Part shown: piece after piece, positions 18,082 through 26,346 of the stretch
Layout: each line of letters opens with the position of its first letter
Position numbering within the stretch: position 1 is the first letter of the stretch
Source: Candidatus Peregrinibacteria bacterium CG2_30_44_17
GTDB taxonomy: Bacteria > Patescibacteriota > Gracilibacteria > UBA1369 > UBA12470
Assembly (NCBI GenBank): GCA_001873565.1
Contig: MNZJ01000003.1
Coordinates: 1-33,875 of the forward strand
Length of the DNA stretch: 33,875 nt
Reading direction: 5' to 3'
Translations under genes and position numbers: made by a program
Notes under the pieces: model-generated
The model's database searches: none
What the model was told of the DNA's origin: nothing
The model's input: the letters and a program-made list of their open reading frames with translations, nothing else

Positions 18082-18294
18082 ATGATTGGTGTACAGAAGC
18101 ATAAAAACAATAAGAAGGTTTCTAACGATAGACTTGTTAATATTTTCAACAAAGTTGTCTCGAAGAGTCGTGTTCTTATGGAATCTAAGAAACGTAGATT
18201 CAGAGCTAAAGATAAGAGCAAGATACAACAGAGAGAATACGCTGTTGTAAGCGATCGTTACAGAACTGAGAGAGCTAAGAAGAAGCATTATTAG
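18082..18294 (+). CDS. rpsU: Ribosomal protein bS21 (divergent)
   Basis: A 70-aa very basic protein. Length, composition and layout fit bS21, a small-subunit protein lying near the 16S 3' end: a short N-terminal strand, NDRLVNIFNKVVSKSRVLMESKKRRFRAKDKSKIQ resembling the family's RxFKRxxxKxGxLxExRRRxxYxKPS core, then a basic helical tail ending in RAKKKHY. The match is to the pattern rather than exact residues, so some doubt remains. The context supports it: prmC and prfA (translation termination) follow in the same orientation with a 39-nt gap. A strong promoter and unique Shine-Dalgarno mark it as highly or specially regulated. Confidence 0.75.
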   Translation: MIGVQKHKNNKKVSNDRLVNIFNKVVSKSRVLMESKKRRFRAKDKSKIQQREYAVVSDRYRTERAKKKHY

Positions 18295-18333
18295 CCATTA
18301 GGAATAAGTTATTATTCAGTAGCAGCTGATGTT

Positions 18334-19170
18334 ATGCGTATTTTTGATGTTCTCAGTAAGGCTAAGAATGATAAGAAGCTTCTTGAAGCGGAGCTTCTTT
18401 TGGCTTATATACTCGGCAAAGGTAAGGAGTGGGTTATTGCGCATAGCGATGACGACGTATCCGTTGATGATATGAAGAAGTTCCATGATTTATGGATCAG
18501 GCTTGCTGCTGGCGAGCCATTGGCTTATATAGTCGGCTGTAAGGAGTTCTATGGTTTGAATTTTCTGGTTGATAATCGCGTCCTAATACCACGTCCTGAG
18601 ACAGAATTCTTGGTCGAAGAAGTCCTTAGACTTAGCCGGCTAGATCGTTTTGCGAGTAAAAAAAGTGTTCAAGTTGTTGATGTTGGGACAGGGTGTGGTG
18701 CTGTAGCGTGTTCGCTTGCTAAATCGTCAGATGTCTTAGCTGTGTGTGCGGTCGATGTGAGTCAGGATGCTTGTGATGTTGCACTTAAGAATGCTTCTAA
18801 CCTTGGTTGCAAGATTGATGTTATATGTGGCGACTTACTTGGACCTGTAAAAGACAGGAGTTTCGACATCATTGTTGCGAATTTGCCTTACATTGGGATT
18901 GAGAAATTCGATTTTGTCGCTGATGATGTTGCTAAATATGAGCCTGATGTCGCGCTCTATGGTGGAAGTGATGGTCTTAGGCTTTATGAAAGAATGTTTG
19001 CCCAAATATTGGAGTATGGGATGGCACCTAGGTATATTCTTGGCGAGTTTGGGTTTCTTCAAGCGGAAGCTTTGAGGGAGCTTGTAATTCGATTTTTTCC
19101 GAATTCTAACCTTGAGATCAAACAGGATTTGTCAGGACTCGATCGTAACTTTATAATTACATCACTATGA
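18334..19170 (+). CDS. prmC: Release factor glutamine methyltransferase
   Basis: Uses S-adenosylmethionine to methylate the Gln of the GGQ motif in release factors. 278 aa, normal length. The N-terminal helical domain ends at [15 protein letters not shown] (61-75); then VLIPRPETE (83-91), the SAM-binding [12 protein letters not shown] (114-125), VCAVDVS (137-143) and the catalytic motif NLPYIG (183-188). The family motif is NPPY; the second position here is Leu. That Pro is generally kept in methylating enzymes, but NLPY variants occur in some PrmC proteins, so activity is still likely. Its stop overlaps the start of its substrate gene prfA (ATGA, 19167-19170), indicating translational coupling. 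No Shine-Dalgarno. Confidence 0.94.
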   Translation: MRIFDVLSKAKNDKKLLEAELLLAYILGKGKEWVIAHSDDDVSVDDMKKFHDLWIRLAAGEPLAYIVGCKEFYGLNFLVDNRVLIPRPETEFLVEEVLRLSRLDRFASKKSVQVVDVGTGCGAVACSLAKSSDVLAVCAVDVSQDACDVALKNASNLGCKIDVICGDLLGPVKDRSFDIIVANLPYIGIEKFDFVADDVAKYEPDVALYGGSDGLRLYERMFAQILEYGMAPRYILGEFGFLQAEALRELVIRFFPNSNLEIKQDLSGLDRNFIITSL

Positions 19171-20240
19171 TAGACGAAGCACAAAAGTCGAAATTGCAAG
19201 GCATTGAAGATCAATCTATTGAGATAGAGGGCAAGCTTGCTGATCCTAACGTGATTTCTAATCAGGTGGAATATACAAAATTGGCTCGCAGGAGGAAGGA
19301 GCTTTCCGCCGTAGTTGCCTTGTTCCGTGAGTTCAAAGAGGTTTGTAAGATCATTGAAGATTCAGAAGAGATGCTTGAATCTGAGGCTGATGAAGAGATG
19401 CGTGAAATGATAAAGGAGGAACTTAAGTTGGCCAAGGAGCGTATTGTCGGCTTGGAGGATGATCTAAGAGTTGAGCTTTTGCCTAAGGATCCTAACGATT
19501 CCAAAAATTGTATTATGGAGATTAGAGCTGGTGCCGGAGGAGAGGAAGCTTCGATTTTTGGTGAGGAGCTCATGCGTATGTATATGAAATTTGCTGAACG
19601 TGACGGATTTAAGATTGAACTGCTTTCGAAAAACGAGAGCGATCATGGTATCAAAGAGGCTACCTTCAAAATTGATGGAGATGGCGCTTACGGCAGAATG
19701 AAATATGAGAGTGGTGTTCATCGTGTTCAACGTATACCTGCTACTGAGAGCCAGGGGAGGGTGCATACTTCCGCTGCTTCAGTCGTTGTCCTGCCTGAAG
19801 CCGAGGAGGTCGATATTGAGGTAAAAGACGAAGATTTGCGTATTGATGTCTTCCGTGCACAGGGTTGTGGTGGTCAAAGCGTTAATACTACCGATTCCGC
19901 TGTTAGGATTACCCATATGCCTACAGGTGTTGTCGTCTCGTGTCAGGATGAAAAGTCTCAGCTCAAGAATAAGATTAAGGCTATGAGTATTCTAAGGTCA
20001 CGTCTATATGCTGCCGAAGAAGAGAAGCGTTCCAAAGAGCTTGGAGAGGCGCGTCTGGCGCAAATAGGTAGCGGAGATCGTAGCGATAAAATCAGAACTT
20101 ACAATTTCCCTCAAGACAGGGTTACCGATCATCGTATTAAGGCTAATTTCAGTAATTTGCCAAAGATTATGGATGGTTATATCGAAGAGATCATCGATAA
20201 GCTTACTCTCGAGGATCAGGCGATGAGGATGAGAGGGTGA
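19167..20240 (+). CDS. prfA: Peptide chain release factor 1
   Basis: Recognises UAA and UAG and triggers peptide release. 357 aa, full length. The RF1 anticodon-like PAT is at 191-193 in [16 protein letters not shown]. The peptidyl-hydrolysis motif GGQ is at 235-237 within [18 protein letters not shown]; flanking residues differ from the usual SGAGGQHVN (Cys for Ala, Ser for His) but GGQ is intact. The C-terminus with [21 protein letters not shown] is typical. It is coupled to prmC by a 4-nt overlap, the classic arrangement of enzyme and substrate. No prfB is in the window, but UGA is used as a stop, so RF2 is expected elsewhere. Confidence 0.97.
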   Translation: MIDEAQKSKLQGIEDQSIEIEGKLADPNVISNQVEYTKLARRRKELSAVVALFREFKEVCKIIEDSEEMLESEADEEMREMIKEELKLAKERIVGLEDDLRVELLPKDPNDSKNCIMEIRAGAGGEEASIFGEELMRMYMKFAERDGFKIELLSKNESDHGIKEATFKIDGDGAYGRMKYESGVHRVQRIPATESQGRVHTSAASVVVLPEAEEVDIEVKDEDLRIDVFRAQGCGGQSVNTTDSAVRITHMPTGVVVSCQDEKSQLKNKIKAMSILRSRLYAAEEEKRSKELGEARLAQIGSGDRSDKIRTYNFPQDRVTDHRIKANFSNLPKIMDGYIEEIIDKLTLEDQAMRMRG

Positions 20241-20242
20241 CG

Positions 20243-20359
20243 ACGGATATATGATTTGTCTCTCAAACGGCTTCGCTTACTCATTATTTCGCGCTAGCAT
20301 GTACGCGCTCAATAAATGTGTAGCGCTGCAGATGTTTGATCGACAAATCATATATCCGT
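20243..20359. repeat. Palindromic intergenic element after prfA (18-bp inverted repeat)
   Basis: A perfect 18-bp inverted repeat (20243-20260 and 20342-20359) encloses 81 bp, which contains a GCGC-rich inner palindrome (about 20290-20309). The right arm is followed by a T-rich tract. A direct repeat of CTCTCAAACGGCTTC occurs just inside the left arm (about 20260-20274) and again beyond the right arm (about 20375-20389). No reading frame fits. It lies between convergent prfA and the PH/GRAM-like gene, so it could act as a two-way terminator, or be a small palindromic repeat (MITE- or REP-like). Confidence 0.75.
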
Positions 20360-20392
20360 TTTATTGTTTGAATTCTCTCAAACGGCTTCACT

Positions 20393-20749
20393 TTATTTTC
20401 CTGCGGATTTGAAGGCTTGTTCCCACTCTTCGTATTTGGATGATAGTGCGAATTTCAGGTCTGTGCCGTCCCTGAGCTTGATGCCTAATACTTTTTTGTT
20501 TAGGCCGTATTGAGCATTTTCGTAACTTGCAATGTCGTTTAATGGTATGTCGAATACCACTCCTCCTCTTAATGCTTGAAACAGCATGCCTATTAATCCG
20601 AAAAATATATTCGGATTCTTTGACCAAACCAATCGCTTGGTGGTCAGATACATCTGTCCGAACTGCACGTGCAATTTGCTTTTGATGTAGCTTACCATCT
20701 CTTCCCGAAGCAGATTCTCGTCTTGTTGTAGCTCGAATTTTGTAGCCAT
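20393..20749 (-). CDS. PH/GRAM-like domain protein
   Basis: A 118-aa protein with the layout of a small bacterial PH or GRAM domain. It starts with a helix (ENLLREEMVSYIKSKL), then a strand-turn-strand GQMYLTTKRLVWSKN typical of the GRAM 'lxLTnkRLif' motif, a hydrophobic stretch (FFGLIGMLFQALRGG), FDIPLNDIASYE, KVLGIKLRDGTDLKFAL and a final helix EEWEQAFKSAG. Such domains often bind lipids or partner proteins at the membrane; nothing here shows which. It is the last gene after the 99-aa gene and nadB, with a 19-nt gap to nadB. No signal peptide. Confidence 0.7.
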   Translation of the reverse strand: MATKFELQQDENLLREEMVSYIKSKLHVQFGQMYLTTKRLVWSKNPNIFFGLIGMLFQALRGGVVFDIPLNDIASYENAQYGLNKKVLGIKLRDGTDLKFALSSKYEEWEQAFKSAGK

Positions 20750-20768
20750 AGATATGTTTATTATGATT

Positions 20769-21920
20769 TCAGAGAGTCCTTAGTTCTTTCGGCATATCCA
20801 TTGTAGTTGCTATAGCCTCCAAAAGCGAGTTGGATGCCAGTCTGTTAGCTCCGTGGAGACCTGTTCTTGCTGTTTCTCCGTAAGCGTATAGTCCCGGCAA
20901 AGATGTTCTGCCGCAAATATCTGTTGCAATTCCTCCGCATAGGTAATGAGCTGCTGGTTCTATTGGTATCGGTTCTTTTGTAAGATCGAACCCGTATTTT
21001 TTTAGAGTACTGTATACGTGGGAAAAAGTTGCTTTGGTTTTTGCCTTGTCTTTGTGAGTGAAGTCTAGGAATACTTTGTGTCCTGAATTCCGTTTCTTGT
21101 TGATTGCGGAGCAAACGATGTCTCTTGGTGCGAGTTCGTCTATGAATCTGGCACCGTTCTCGTCGATTATGCGTGCTCCTTCGCCTCTGAGGGCCTCTGT
21201 TAGTAGAAATGTTGGTTTTCCCGGCGCACTTAGAGCTGTAGGGTGAAACTGGATGTATTTCATGTCCATGAGTTTGGCGCCTACAGCTTTGGACATGTCT
21301 ATGCCATCTCCTGTTGAGACTTCCGGGTTTGTTGTTGCTTGGAATTTCCTCCCTATGCCGCCTGTGGCGAGAATAGTCGCTTTTGCGGCGATTCGCAGTG
21401 TGCAATTTTTTTGTTCACAAATTGCGTGGCAGCCTGTGATCTTGCCATTTTTCTTGGTTAATTTTGTGGCGCGTGTGTGCTCAAGGATGTGGATGTTTTT
21501 GATTTTGCGCACTTGCTTTATGAGTGCTTTTTCTATTGCATCTCCGGTGTGGTCGCCGACATGACTGATACGTCTTTCGCTGTGGCCACCCTCTCTGTGT
21601 AGAGTTTTGTCAAAATTCACTCCGATCGAAGCGAGGTGTCTTATGACCGCAGGGCCTTTTTCTATTATATACTTTACGGCAGACTTCTTGTTCGTGTAGT
21701 GGCCGGCTTTGAGAGTGTCTTCTATGTGCTTGCCTACGCTGTCTTTTTTGCTTGTGACTGCTGCTACTCCGCCTTGTGCCATCTCCGTTGCGCTGTCTGA
21801 GATTTTTTTCTTTGTAATCAAAAGGACTTCCCCATATTGAGATGCTGTGATGGCGAAGTTCAGTCCTGCTGCGCCAGATCCTATGACTAAAAATTTAACG
21901 GATCGTGATTCCGATTTCAT
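20769..21920 (-). CDS. nadB: L-aspartate oxidase, short form lacking the C-terminal domain
   Basis: FAD enzyme oxidising L-aspartate to iminoaspartate, the first step of de novo NAD synthesis. Motifs: FLVIGSGAAGLNFAI (10-24), TEMAQGGVAAV, HREGGHSERRISHVGDHTG, ILATGGIGRKF, MKYIQFHPTAL, TEALRGEGARIID, LAPRDIVC, PAAHYLCGGI, LYAYGETARTGLHGANRLASNSLLE. Catalytic and FAD-binding parts look intact. At 383 aa it stops about 15 residues after the SNSLLE motif, whereas NadB normally continues to 500-540 aa with a helical C-terminal domain. No NadA or NadC is in the window. A related fumarate reductase/succinate dehydrogenase flavoprotein is less likely given the order of motifs. Its start overlaps the upstream 99-aa gene by 26 nt. 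Confidence 0.85.
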   Translation of the reverse strand: MKSESRSVKFLVIGSGAAGLNFAITASQYGEVLLITKKKISDSATEMAQGGVAAVTSKKDSVGKHIEDTLKAGHYTNKKSAVKYIIEKGPAVIRHLASIGVNFDKTLHREGGHSERRISHVGDHTGDAIEKALIKQVRKIKNIHILEHTRATKLTKKNGKITGCHAICEQKNCTLRIAAKATILATGGIGRKFQATTNPEVSTGDGIDMSKAVGAKLMDMKYIQFHPTALSAPGKPTFLLTEALRGEGARIIDENGARFIDELAPRDIVCSAINKKRNSGHKVFLDFTHKDKAKTKATFSHVYSTLKKYGFDLTKEPIPIEPAAHYLCGGIATDICGRTSLPGLYAYGETARTGLHGANRLASNSLLEAIATTMDMPKELRTL

Positions 21921-22194
21921 GGTAGTAAGGGAAGTATTTTTGAACCTCGGCTAAAAATTTATCTGCAAGCTTGGCTGAATATGCGTTGTTTTGACCTTTT
22001 TCCATCTGATTACATAGTTTTGATGTCCAATCTTCTACTATGTGTTGAATCTCTTTCCCCTCATTATCAAATAGTGATTTGTGTTTCCTCTTATCTTGTC
22101 CGTAATCTTGGTTGAGTAGCATGAATTTCATCATTTTCTCCTGATGCGTCTGAAACATTTCTTCGACATATTTTTTGTATTTCGGAGTTGCCAT
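21895..22194 (-). CDS. Hypothetical protein, 99 aa
   Basis: Not recognised. A charged, helical, probably cytosolic protein (MATPKYKKYVEEMFQTHQEKMMKFMLLNQDYGQDKRKHKS...) rich in Lys, Glu, Gln and Met, without signal peptide or membrane helix. The 3' end overlaps the nadB start by 26 nt in another frame, so the two are co-transcribed and probably translationally coupled. A weak purine-rich AGGAAA lies before the ATG. A TATAAT (minus, 22239-22234) upstream is a possible promoter. Confidence 0.7.
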   Translation of the reverse strand: MATPKYKKYVEEMFQTHQEKMMKFMLLNQDYGQDKRKHKSLFDNEGKEIQHIVEDWTSKLCNQMEKGQNNAYSAKLADKFLAEVQKYFPYYHEIGITIR

Positions 22195-22233
22195 GAGTTT
22201 TCCTGAAGTTAGATTTTTTACTTTCCTGTTTGA

Positions 22234-22239
22234 ATTATA
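22234..22239 (-). promoter_or_regulatory. Possible -10 of the 99-aa/nadB/PH transcript
   Basis: TATAAT on the minus strand, 40 nt upstream of the ATG at 22194. No good -35 was seen. Divergent from the U32 gene. Confidence 0.5.
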
Positions 22240-22300
22240 GCTTTTTCAGATTTCTTTTGGTAGTCTTTCTTTCGATTTACTTGGAATAAATCTAAACAAT

Positions 22301-23572
22301 ATGAATTTACCTGTACTGGTCGCCCCTGGTGGCGACTTTCAGAAGCTGCGCTATGCTTTCACTTATGGCGCCGATGAGGTCTATGTTGGCACGTCCGCTT
22401 TTTCACTCAGGTCTAAGACGTCTAAGATGCAACAAGAAGAGATCCTAAAAGGTAAGGCTTATGCAGATAAGATAGGCAAGAAGCTTAATATTGCTGTAAA
22501 TATCTATCCGCGTAACAACAAAATAGCTGGGATTTACAAGCACATAGAGTGGCTTCGTGATGAGGTTAAGCCTCATGCCATTATTGCCGCTGATGCTGGT
22601 GTTATTTCGATAATAAAAGAAGTCTGGCCCGATGCTAGGATCCATCTTTCCGTTCAAGCCAATAATGTCAACTGGAAGAGTGTTGAGTTTTGGCATAAGC
22701 AAGGCGTTAAGCGTGTCATTCTCTCCAGAGAGCTGCATATTGATGACATTCGTGAGATCAAGAAGAGAGTTCCTACAGTCGAGATCGAGGTGTTTGTCCA
22801 CGGAGCTATATGTATGGCTTATAGTGGGCGATGTTTGATTTCGAATTACATGACGTATCGAGACCCAAACCAAGGAGCTTGTGCGCATTCTTGCAGGTTT
22901 AAATATAAACTGCTCGAAGAGCCGAATAATCTAGGCGTTCTGGAGGATTTGAATGAGAAAAATCTTGTGGCAGAAGAGAGCTTGCGACCCGGAGAATATA
23001 TGCCAATTACAGAGGACGAGCATGGTACATACCTGATGAATTCGCGTGATATGTGCCTTCTTCCTTACTTGAAAGAGCTTATTGATGCAGGTGTAGATGG
23101 ACTTAAAATCGAAGGTCGCAGTAAGACAGTATACTATGCTGCTTGTGTTGTGCGTCTCTATAAGCAGGCTCTTAATGATATAGCTGCTGGTAAACCTTTT
23201 GACGAGTCGTTGATGGAAGAGGCTTATAAGATATCTTCTCGAGGTTATACTCCCGGATTTTTGTTTGGTGACTTGAAAGAGTATTCAATGCGTTACGAGG
23301 CTAACTCTTCTATAGCTAAGGCGAAATTTATTGGCATTATTGGAGAAGAGGTCGCTCCCGGTGAATACTTGGTAAACATCAAGAATCGTCTTGAAGTTGG
23401 TACTGATATCGAAGTCGTCATGCCTGATCGTATAGTTAGTACTAAGGTTACTACTTTCCGCAAAGAAGACGGCTCAGAAGTTGATACCGTACATGGTGGG
23501 GCAGGGGATAGAGTGTTTGTACTCGGCGAGAAAGGGCTTAGTGGAGGTTTGGCGCGGGTACTCTCTCAATAA
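22301..23572 (+). CDS. Peptidase U32 family protein (TrhP/YegQ-like, tRNA U34 hydroxylation)
   Basis: A 423-aa U32-family protein. The N-terminus LPVLVAPGGDFQKLRYAFTYGADEVYVG is characteristic, and the U32 signature EVFVHGAICMAYSGRCLISN spans 163-182. Cysteines Cys171, Cys178, Cys194 and Cys198 are consistent with an iron-sulfur cluster. The closest family by length and layout is YegQ/TrhP (YrrO-like), which hydroxylates tRNA uridine 34 using prephenate, itself a product of the chorismate branch. It is single rather than a two-gene YrrN/YrrO pair. The C-terminal beta-barrel (about 340-420) is present. Its 3' end overlaps the convergent aroK by 35 bp (23538-23572). Assignment to the family is firm; the exact function is inferred. 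Confidence 0.88.
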   Translation: MNLPVLVAPGGDFQKLRYAFTYGADEVYVGTSAFSLRSKTSKMQQEEILKGKAYADKIGKKLNIAVNIYPRNNKIAGIYKHIEWLRDEVKPHAIIAADAGVISIIKEVWPDARIHLSVQANNVNWKSVEFWHKQGVKRVILSRELHIDDIREIKKRVPTVEIEVFVHGAICMAYSGRCLISNYMTYRDPNQGACAHSCRFKYKLLEEPNNLGVLEDLNEKNLVAEESLRPGEYMPITEDEHGTYLMNSRDMCLLPYLKELIDAGVDGLKIEGRSKTVYYAACVVRLYKQALNDIAAGKPFDESLMEEAYKISSRGYTPGFLFGDLKEYSMRYEANSSIAKAKFIGIIGEEVAPGEYLVNIKNRLEVGTDIEVVMPDRIVSTKVTTFRKEDGSEVDTVHGGAGDRVFVLGEKGLSGGLARVLSQ

Positions 23573-24059
23573 TCTCATCAGCTTTTGAAGTTGGGTCTAG
23601 ATCAATGCTGTTGTCGTAAGTTAGGTCTGCATTTGCAAGGTAAATATCTTTTCGTTCGCTCCAAAGAGTCTCGAGTTCTTCCTTGAGGCTCTTAAGGTTT
23701 GTTAGTGGTGGGCGATTTTTGTCGAATGCAATCCGTTCTTCGAGTTTTTCTATGGTTGCCGTTAGGAGTATGACGAATCCAGTGCTTTTTAATTTCTTTG
23801 CGTTCTCATGGTCTATAAAAGTCCCTCCGCCGGTTGCGATTACGAGGTTGTTTTTTTTGCTGATTTCTTCGGCAGCCTGTGATTCGAGATCTCGGAAATG
23901 CGACCATCCGTGTTCGTCGACTAGTTGTGCAATTTTTTTGTTCGCTAATCGTTCGATGTAGCTATCCAGGTCAACAAACTCGCGTCCCAGTTTCGTTGCT
24001 ATGAGTTTCCCGAGTGTGCTTTTTCCGCTACCCCTCATACCTGTTAATATAATGTTCAT
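23538..24059 (-). CDS. aroK: Shikimate kinase
   Basis: Phosphorylates shikimate with ATP. 173 aa, normal length. Walker A GMRGSGKST (7-15), the shikimate-binding FVDLDSYIE (28-36), FRDLE, ATGGGTF (75-81) and the lid NRPPLT (113-118). It is the last gene of the aro operon; its start overlaps the MFS gene by 32 nt and its end overlaps the convergent U32 gene. aroK versus aroL cannot be separated by sequence alone. No Shine-Dalgarno, so coupling through the overlap probably matters. Confidence 0.94.
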   Translation of the reverse strand: MNIILTGMRGSGKSTLGKLIATKLGREFVDLDSYIERLANKKIAQLVDEHGWSHFRDLESQAAEEISKKNNLVIATGGGTFIDHENAKKLKSTGFVILLTATIEKLEERIAFDKNRPPLTNLKSLKEELETLWSERKDIYLANADLTYDNSIDLDPTSKADEIIERVPAPNLH

Positions 24060-25173
24060 ATGCTTTTAGTAAAATTATTGCTAATAATGTCGTGATAGCT
24101 CCTATGATAATTGGTATCTGATGTCCGTAAGCTTCTCCCAGTGGGCCAAACACAAACGAACTTAGTGCCATTGCTGATGTTTGAGTGAGCGTTATTAGTC
24201 CGGAATTGCCGCCTATTCTTTCTTTCTTGAAGAATTGGGAAACCCCTGTATAGAGGAATACGAACATGAATGCGTCTCCTGCTTCGTGTACTGCTCTTCC
24301 TATGAACGATATAGCGACTAGTGGATATAGCATGACTAAATATCCTACTGCCGACATAAGTAGTCCGATTGTCACTATTTTTCGCATTTTTACTCCATTT
24401 TCTATCATCCTGTTGGCGATTCTGACAGATATGAACATGAACACTATAGCTGATCCGATGTACAGCCCCATTTGAGGGAATGAGAGTCCTAGTACTTCTT
24501 TGAGGAATGGTCCATATGAGGTGAATTCGGATCCCATGTGTATTGCAAATGAGAATATGATTGCCATGAAAAGCAAAACGTGTGGCCTGCATATGTCTTT
24601 GCCGTAAGTTTTTGTGTCGAATTTCCATGTCTCGGTATTTGGAAGGAAGGTAGATAAGATAAGTAGGGTCACCAGCATGCCGCATATGACGATTAAGTAT
24701 TTTTGGAAATCCATATAGCCGAGCAGATTGCCACTGAATATAGCTCCTAGGCCTGCTCCTAGCAGAGAGTAGCTTACATATGTCTTGATTCTGTGCGTGG
24801 GGCTTTCTTCGCCTGATGTTTTGTAAAACAAGCTGTCTATCGAGATACCATGTAGATTGCCTCCCAGTCCTCCTATGAAAAACAGTATTAATATGAATGG
24901 AAAGTGTTGCGTTTGGCTTAGCAGTGCCATCTCTATGATGAGAAGCATGAGTCCGATTTGAATGATGCGTTTTGATGTCATTCTGTCGTTGCTGAGTCCG
25001 GTTGGCAGTGTTACGAATAGTCCTGTGATCGTAACGACTGCGAATAGTAATCCTATTTGCGAGCCTGATAATCCTATGCTTGCAAAATATATTGCCCAAT
25101 AAAAAGCCACTGAGTTCATTATGAACTTGTATATTGTCTGAATGACTGTAATGAGCGTGAGTGAGCTTTTCAT
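24028..25173 (-). CDS. MFS transporter within the aromatic operon
   Basis: A 381-aa integral membrane protein with about 12 hydrophobic helices and a major-facilitator layout: a loop after helix 2 (TGLSNDRMTSKRIIQIG), a central cytoplasmic loop (NTETWKFDTKTYGKDICRPH), then six more helices. The substrate cannot be read from sequence. The context is unusual: it begins on the base directly after the aroA stop (25174) and overlaps aroK by 32 nt, so it is locked into the shikimate operon and under the same attenuator. Transport of an aromatic amino acid, shikimate-pathway intermediate or aromatic product is a reasonable inference but untested. Confidence 0.88.
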   Translation of the reverse strand: MKSSLTLITVIQTIYKFIMNSVAFYWAIYFASIGLSGSQIGLLFAVVTITGLFVTLPTGLSNDRMTSKRIIQIGLMLLIIEMALLSQTQHFPFILILFFIGGLGGNLHGISIDSLFYKTSGEESPTHRIKTYVSYSLLGAGLGAIFSGNLLGYMDFQKYLIVICGMLVTLLILSTFLPNTETWKFDTKTYGKDICRPHVLLFMAIIFSFAIHMGSEFTSYGPFLKEVLGLSFPQMGLYIGSAIVFMFISVRIANRMIENGVKMRKIVTIGLLMSAVGYLVMLYPLVAISFIGRAVHEAGDAFMFVFLYTGVSQFFKKERIGGNSGLITLTQTSAMALSSFVFGPLGEAYGHQIPIIIGAITTLLAIILLKAYEHYINRYEG

Positions 25174-26346
25174 CTATGAGGTGGCTTTTTGAAAATCTTC
25201 CCAGAAGTTCTTGTAAGTTTTTGATACGCACTGTGGACCTGCGATCTCTATCTCAGGTATGCGTGATTTTAGGACTGCGGCGCACATTGCCATGCGATGG
25301 TCGTCATAAGTTTCGATTGTGGCTCCGTGCAGATCATTTCTGCCGTGGATTATGAGTCCGTCTTCGGCTTCTCGAACTTTTGCTCCTGTCTTTGATAGCT
25401 CTTTTGAAAGTGCAGCGAGCCTGTCAGTTTCTTTGTATCTTAGGTTGTGTAGGCCGGTTAGAGTGCTTTGCCCATTAGCGAAGCAGCATAATGTTGCCAG
25501 TGTCATTGCCGAATCAGGGAGCTCCTTTAGATCAACATTGCCAAGTGGTTTTAGCTCTTTGGGACCTATCACTTGTATTCCTTCTTGGTCTTCTATGACC
25601 CTGCATCCCATCTTTGCCATATAATCCAGGGCTAGTATGTCTGCTTGCAGGCTTTTACGGGTTAGATTGAGTACTTTGACGTCAAATCCCAGTGCTCCCA
25701 GTGCAAAGAAGTAACTTGCGCTGGATGCGTCGGTTTCGATTGCGTATGGACTCGCGAAATTCTCTATCATGCTCTTCGTCATCTCTATGTAAGGCTCTGA
25801 TACTGTCTGTCTTGTGATGATAATCTCCGGATTGCCGAGTAGGGGAGAGGCGAGCATGATTGCCGATATGTATTGACTGCTTATTTCCGATGAGATTTCT
25901 ATCTTTTGTGGTTTTATGCTTGGATCTCCGTGGACTATCAGTGGAGGGCAGTAGTCATTTGATTCTATGTCAAAGCCAATAGAAGTAAGAGCTTCTATTA
26001 AGTCTTTCATTGGTCTTTCTTGCATTCTTTTGTTCCCTGTAATGATCGACGTAAATGGTTGAGTCGCCAGTATGGGTGTCAAAAATCGCATGGCTGTTCC
26101 TGCCAGTCCGATGTCTAGCGTTTTCGAAGGCTTTGCAAAGCGGCCTCCAGAGCCTTGAATTACGATTTCTGTGCTATTTTTTTGTTCAATAAGTACCCCT
26201 AGTTCTCGTAGTGCATTTATGAGATTACGGCTATCATCACAGTCCAGAATGTTAAGTAGCCTCGTTTCTCCTTCCCGTAAAGCCGCAAGAATCAATGCTC
26301 TGTTCATGTAACTCTTAGATGATGGTACGTTGATCTTATTAGTCAT
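25174..26346 (-). CDS. aroA: 3-phosphoshikimate 1-carboxyvinyltransferase (EPSP synthase)
   Basis: Transfers enolpyruvyl from PEP to shikimate 3-phosphate. 390 aa, a little short of the usual 420-440. Motifs: VPSSKSYMNRALILAAL (7-23), DCDDSRNLINAL, GLAGTAMRFLTPILA, GNKRMQERPM (variant of LTGxxRxxxRPM), SSEISSQYISAIMLASPLL and RYKETDRLAALSKEL. The second signature normally reads RxKESDR, here YKETDR. It overlaps aroB by 8 nt and abuts the MFS gene, giving tight coupling. The motif differences are conservative and activity is expected. No glyphosate class is inferred. Confidence 0.94.
   Translation of the reverse strand: MTNKINVPSSKSYMNRALILAALREGETRLLNILDCDDSRNLINALRELGVLIEQKNSTEIVIQGSGGRFAKPSKTLDIGLAGTAMRFLTPILATQPFTSIITGNKRMQERPMKDLIEALTSIGFDIESNDYCPPLIVHGDPSIKPQKIEISSEISSQYISAIMLASPLLGNPEIIITRQTVSEPYIEMTKSMIENFASPYAIETDASSASYFFALGALGFDVKVLNLTRKSLQADILALDYMAKMGCRVIEDQEGIQVIGPKELKPLGNVDLKELPDSAMTLATLCCFANGQSTLTGLHNLRYKETDRLAALSKELSKTGAKVREAEDGLIIHGRNDLHGATIETYDDHRMAMCAAVLKSRIPEIEIAGPQCVSKTYKNFWEDFQKATS

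Noticed and set aside
19141-20240. UGA recoded as glycine, as in Gracilibacteria
   Set aside because: UGA ends prmC, prfA, tatD, nadB and the metalloprotease-like gene at family-appropriate places, and tRNA-Trp has a CCA anticodon.
24056-25231. A 391-aa frame overlapping the MFS gene on the same strand
   Set aside because: It is an out-of-frame shadow rich in Arg, His, Asn and Ser without any fold pattern; the MFS frame has clear membrane helices.
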